NCBI GenBank assembly: GCA_038231495.1
Contig: JBBRLG010000497.1
Coordinates: 1 to 5,527 of the forward strand
Direction of reading: 5' to 3'
Origin: JBBRLG01 sp038231495
GTDB taxonomy: Bacteria > Planctomycetota > Planctomycetia > Gemmatales > Gemmataceae
DNA: 5,527 bases
This document shows, piece after piece, positions 3,470-5,527 of this stretch (the stretch's first letter is position 1; every line of letters starts with the position of its first letter). The position numbers and the translations under genes are program-made. The notes under the pieces were generated by a model that saw nothing but the letters and a program-made list of their open reading frames with translations, had not been told where the DNA came from and did no database searches.

Positions 3470-5527
3470 ATGAGTGAAGCGACCATTACCCTTGATAGCC
3501 GCGACGAAGCGATCCTGCTATTCGGCAGCCGCGACGCCTATTTGAAAGAGGTCCGCACCGCGCTCGGTGCCCAGCAGCTCGTCGGCCGCGGCGACCAGAT
3601 CATCGTCAAGGGCACCGACGAACAGCTCGACTACGCCCAGCGCATTTTCGGGCAACTGCGTGCCATGCTTCGGCAACAGGGCAGCCTCACCGCCGAGGAC
3701 GTGCGGACCGTCCTCGAAGTTGTGTTGCAGGGCGGCGAGCGCATCGGCCCCCAGGTCGAGAAGACGGCCGAGGGCGGCAACCGCTACATGCGGCCGCGCA
3801 CCGACGGCCAGGCCCGCTACGTCCGTGCCATGCGCGAACACGACCTGACGGTCTGCATCGGCCCGGCCGGCACCGGCAAGACGTACCTCGCGGTCGGCAT
3901 GGCGGTGAGCATGTTGCGCCAGGCCCAGGTGAAAAAGATCGTCCTGGTGCGGCCTGCGGTCGAGGCGGGCGAACGCCTCGGCTTCCTGCCCGGCGACCTC
4001 GTGGCCAAGGTCAATCCCTACCTGCGCCCGCTGTTCGACGCCCTCAACGACATGATGGAGTCGGACCAGGTCAAGCGCTACATGGAGAACGACATCATCG
4101 AGATCGTGCCTTTGGCGTATATGCGCGGTCGGGCGCAACCGCTGGCTAGTAAAGTTCTAACTCCCGCGGGTTTCCAACCGATTGGCTCGCTCCAGGCCGG
4201 AGATTTTGTCATCGGCTCCGACGGCCAGCCGACGCGGGTAGAAGGCGTTTTCCCACAAGGCATTCGAGAAGTCTATAAAGTCGTATTTACCGATGGGGCG
4301 GTCACTCGATGCTGTGGCGAGCATCTCTGGTCCGTCCACACGCGGGACGACAACCGCCGGGGGCACCCGCCGCGCGTGTTGGAGACGCGCGAGATGATCG
4401 GTAACTTGCGGTGCGGCCACTATCATCGCTTCGAGTTGCCGCTGCTGTCGCAACCCGTCGAGTTCTCCCGACAGGAGACGCCGCTCGATCCTTACGCGCT
4501 CGGCTTACTACTCGGTGATGGCTGTCTCACAGGCCAAACGACGCCCTCGTTTGCCACGGCCGACGTCGAGTTGGCCGGTGCCCTGGGAACCAGTCTCGGC
4601 AACGTCTTTGTCCGCTACAAGGGGGGCGTCGATTACATCCTGAATAAAAGCGATCGGTCACGAGGTCCGCGCCCTAATCCGGTTTCGGTGGCCTTGCGTG
4701 GATTGGGGCTGTTCGGTACGAGGTCGGCCACGAAGTTCGTCCCGGATCGTTACCTGTTCAACAGTTCGGACGTGCAACTCGCGCTGCTCCAAGGCCTCCT
4801 CGACACGGACGGAGGACCGGTCGTTCAAGCGGGTAGAACCTGCCGCATCCATTATTGCACCACCTCGCCGCGCTTGCGTGACGACGTATTGTTTCTGGTG
4901 CGTTCACTCGGCGGGTTGGCCACGTGCCGCATTCGCGCGGCCGCAGGGCGAACGCCGGGATGCGCGAAGGGTCGCCCGGTGCTATACCGTTCGGACGCCT
5001 TTGTCCTCGACATCCGGCTTCCCCCCGATGTCCGGCCGTTCCGACTGGTGCGGAAAGCGGAGCGCTACCAGGCGACGGGCGGTGGCCGACCAATGCGCTA
5101 TGTCCAGGCCATTGAGGCTGACGGCGAGGAAGAAACGGTTTGCATCCGCGTGGCAGCCCCGGATTCTTTGTACGTCACCGATGACTTTATTCTCACGCAC
5201 AACACTTTGAACCAGGCCGTCATCATCCTGGACGAAGGCCAAAACACGACCGTGCCGCAGATGAAGATGTTCCTGACGCGCATGGGCAACGGCTCGAAAA
5301 TCATCGTGACGGGCGACGTGACGCAAGTGGATCTGCCGAAGCAGACGCGCAGCGGCCTGATCGACGCGGTGCAGCGCTTGCGCGACGTGGAACGGATTGC
5401 GATCGTCCATCTGGACGAGAACGACATCGTGCGCAATCCGTTGGTTCAGCTCATCCTGCGGGCCTACGAGGACGACCGGCCCCGCAAGAAAAAGGAGTGG
5501 AAGTCGGGTGGCGGGTGGCGGGTGGCG
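3470..5527 (+). CDS. PhoH-family ATPase interrupted by an in-frame intein; 3' end beyond window
   Basis: A cytosolic P-loop ATPase of the PhoH/PhoL (YbeZ) family, linked to RNA metabolism and often encoded near ybeY; the exact reaction is not settled. The reading frame is open for 686 codons to the window edge with no stop. N-extein (1-221): a KH-like N-terminal part, Walker A GPAGTGKT (131-138), RPAVEAGERLGFLPGD, then PLAYMRGR. Residues 222-578 are the intein. C-extein (579 on): TLNQA, Walker B VIILDE (584-589) followed by GQNTT, TGDVTQVDLP (614-623), and DENDIVRNPLVQLI near the end. Without the intein, 329 residues are visible, a normal PhoH length, so the true stop is probably just outside. 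The visible tail is a basic RPRKKK stretch running into a GGGTGGC repeat. The ATG at 3470 has CAGGGA (3458-3463) 6 bases upstream. Until spliced, Walker A and B would be separated by 357 extra residues. It could be called phoH or ybeZ. Confidence 0.93.
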   Translation, partial: MSEATITLDSRDEAILLFGSRDAYLKEVRTALGAQQLVGRGDQIIVKGTDEQLDYAQRIFGQLRAMLRQQGSLTAEDVRTVLEVVLQGGERIGPQVEKTAEGGNRYMRPRTDGQARYVRAMREHDLTVCIGPAGTGKTYLAVGMAVSMLRQAQVKKIVLVRPAVEAGERLGFLPGDLVAKVNPYLRPLFDALNDMMESDQVKRYMENDIIEIVPLAYMRGRAQPLASKVLTPAGFQPIGSLQAGDFVIGSDGQPTRVEGVFPQGIREVYKVVFTDGAVTRCCGEHLWSVHTRDDNRRGHPPRVLETREMIGNLRCGHYHRFELPLLSQPVEFSRQETPLDPYALGLLLGDGCLTGQTTPSFATADVELAGALGTSLGNVFVRYKGGVDYILNKSDRSRGPRPNPVSVALRGLGLFGTRSATKFVPDRYLFNSSDVQLALLQGLLDTDGGPVVQAGRTCRIHYCTTSPRLRDDVLFLVRSLGGLATCRIRAAAGRTPGCAKGRPVLYRSDAFVLDIRLPPDVRPFRLVRKAERYQATGGGRPMRYVQAIEADGEEETVCIRVAAPDSLYVTDDFILTHNTLNQAVIILDEGQNTTVPQMKMFLTRMGNGSKIIVTGDVTQVDLPKQTRSGLIDAVQRLRDVERIAIVHLDENDIVRNPLVQLILRAYEDDRPRKKKEWKSGGGWRVA
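4133..5203 (+). mobile_element. Class 3-type intein with LAGLIDADG homing endonuclease, inserted in PhoH
   Basis: A protein intron of 357 residues (host numbering 222-578) between YMRGR and TLN. Block A begins AQPLASKVLTPAGF, with Ala rather than Cys or Ser at position 1. Block B is CGEHLW (282-287), with His285 and Trp287. Block F carries Cys558 (CIRVAAPDSLYVTDDF). Block G ends Thr576-His577-Asn578, and the first downstream residue is Thr579. Missing first nucleophile plus Trp in block B, Cys in block F and Thr beside the terminal HN is the signature of class 3 inteins, in which the block F Cys makes the first attack. All splicing residues are present. An endonuclease occupies the middle. 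The phoH frame continues cleanly on both sides. Compared with the host gene it uses more codons such as CTA, GTA, TTA and AGA, consistent with a separate origin. The exact N-terminal boundary is inferred from host alignment. Confidence 0.92.
4484..4960 (+). other. LAGLIDADG (DOD) homing endonuclease domain within the intein
   Basis: This part of the intein would cut an uninterrupted phoH allele and promote copying of the element into it. Two LAGLIDADG motifs are visible: ALGLLLGDG (host residues 343-351, catalytic Asp350) and LQGLLDTDG (440-448, catalytic Asp447), about 90 residues apart as expected for one monomeric two-motif enzyme. Between them lies a block D-like KFVPDRYL (422-429) with its conserved Lys, and after the second motif a TTSPRLRDDVLFLVRSLGG stretch resembles block H. 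No stop or frameshift interrupts it, and both catalytic acids are kept, so it appears functional. The domain edges given are approximate. Confidence 0.85.
5506..5527 (+). repeat. Tandem heptamer (GGGTGGC)3 at the 3' end of phoH, cut by window edge
   Basis: Three perfect copies of GGGTGGC (5506-5512, 5513-5519, 5520-5526) plus one base of a fourth reach the window edge, so the array may be longer. Because the unit is 7 bases, each copy shifts the reading frame relative to the last, and the phoH frame reads through it as a Gly/Trp/Arg/Val/Ala tail. The G-runs could also form a two-tetrad quadruplex in DNA or RNA. It follows the last conserved PhoH residues closely, so it probably sits at or just over the natural end of the gene. 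Confidence 0.75.

Noticed and set aside
3518..4138. Minus-strand open frame (206 codons) opposite phoH
   Set aside because: It is antisense to the conserved N-extein and rich in Asp, His, Ala and Val, as expected from the complement of this codon usage. No motif was recognised.
4133..5203. Could the phoH interruption be a group I or II intron, or a pseudogene-making insertion?
   Set aside because: The reading frame stays open throughout, protein-level splicing blocks are present at both ends and the host sequence resumes precisely at TLN. No stop codon or frameshift is seen, which argues for an intein rather than an RNA intron or disruptive insertion.
4698..5210. Plus-strand 170-codon open frame in another frame inside the intein
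   Set aside because: It overlaps the LAGLIDADG domain, which has clear motifs in the phoH frame. The alternative product is Arg/Ser/Thr-rich with no recognised family and crosses the intein end.

Overview
The window looks like a chromosomal housekeeping segment from a GC-rich bacterium. By eye most codons end in G or C. The protein styles (PurA with GDEAKGK, a PhoH with ILDEGQN, the variant CdsA signature) and the C-run/G-run intergenic hairpins plus a GGGTGGC tandem repeat suggest a planctomycete, perhaps in or near the Gemmatales. That assignment rests on memory of family sequences, not on a search.

Layout, all genes on the + strand. Positions 1-321 hold no convincing protein gene: a pair of C-run/G-run elements (1-80), a good sigma-70-type promoter (143-171), a hairpin with a T-tract (205-235) and a 27-codon leader-size ORF ending 2 bases before the first gene. 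Then come purA (322-1614, adenylosuccinate synthetase), uppS (1675-2451, undecaprenyl diphosphate synthase), cdsA (2495-3370, CDP-diacylglycerol synthase), and a phoH-family ATPase gene starting at 3470 and still open at the window end (5527). Gaps are 60, 43 and 99 bases, so purA-uppS-cdsA could be one transcript. uppS and cdsA are a classic pair supplying the undecaprenyl lipid carrier and the phospholipid precursor CDP-diacylglycerol; purA serves AMP synthesis.

The standout feature is inside phoH. An in-frame insertion of 357 codons (4133-5203) interrupts the conserved YMRGR/TLN motif between Walker A and Walker B of the ATPase. It has intein splicing blocks at both ends and a two-motif LAGLIDADG homing endonuclease in the middle. 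It lacks a Cys/Ser at position 1 and instead carries the Trp-Cys-Thr set of class 3 inteins (W in HLW of block B, C in block F, T in the terminal THN, with Thr as the first downstream host residue). All visible catalytic residues of both splicing and endonuclease domains are present, so it looks like a live homing element. Removing it restores a PhoH of ordinary length and motif order.

Secondary points: PurA departs from the usual GTP-binding motifs at two places (GDEAKGK and MLLD), and the visible end of phoH runs into a 7-base tandem repeat.
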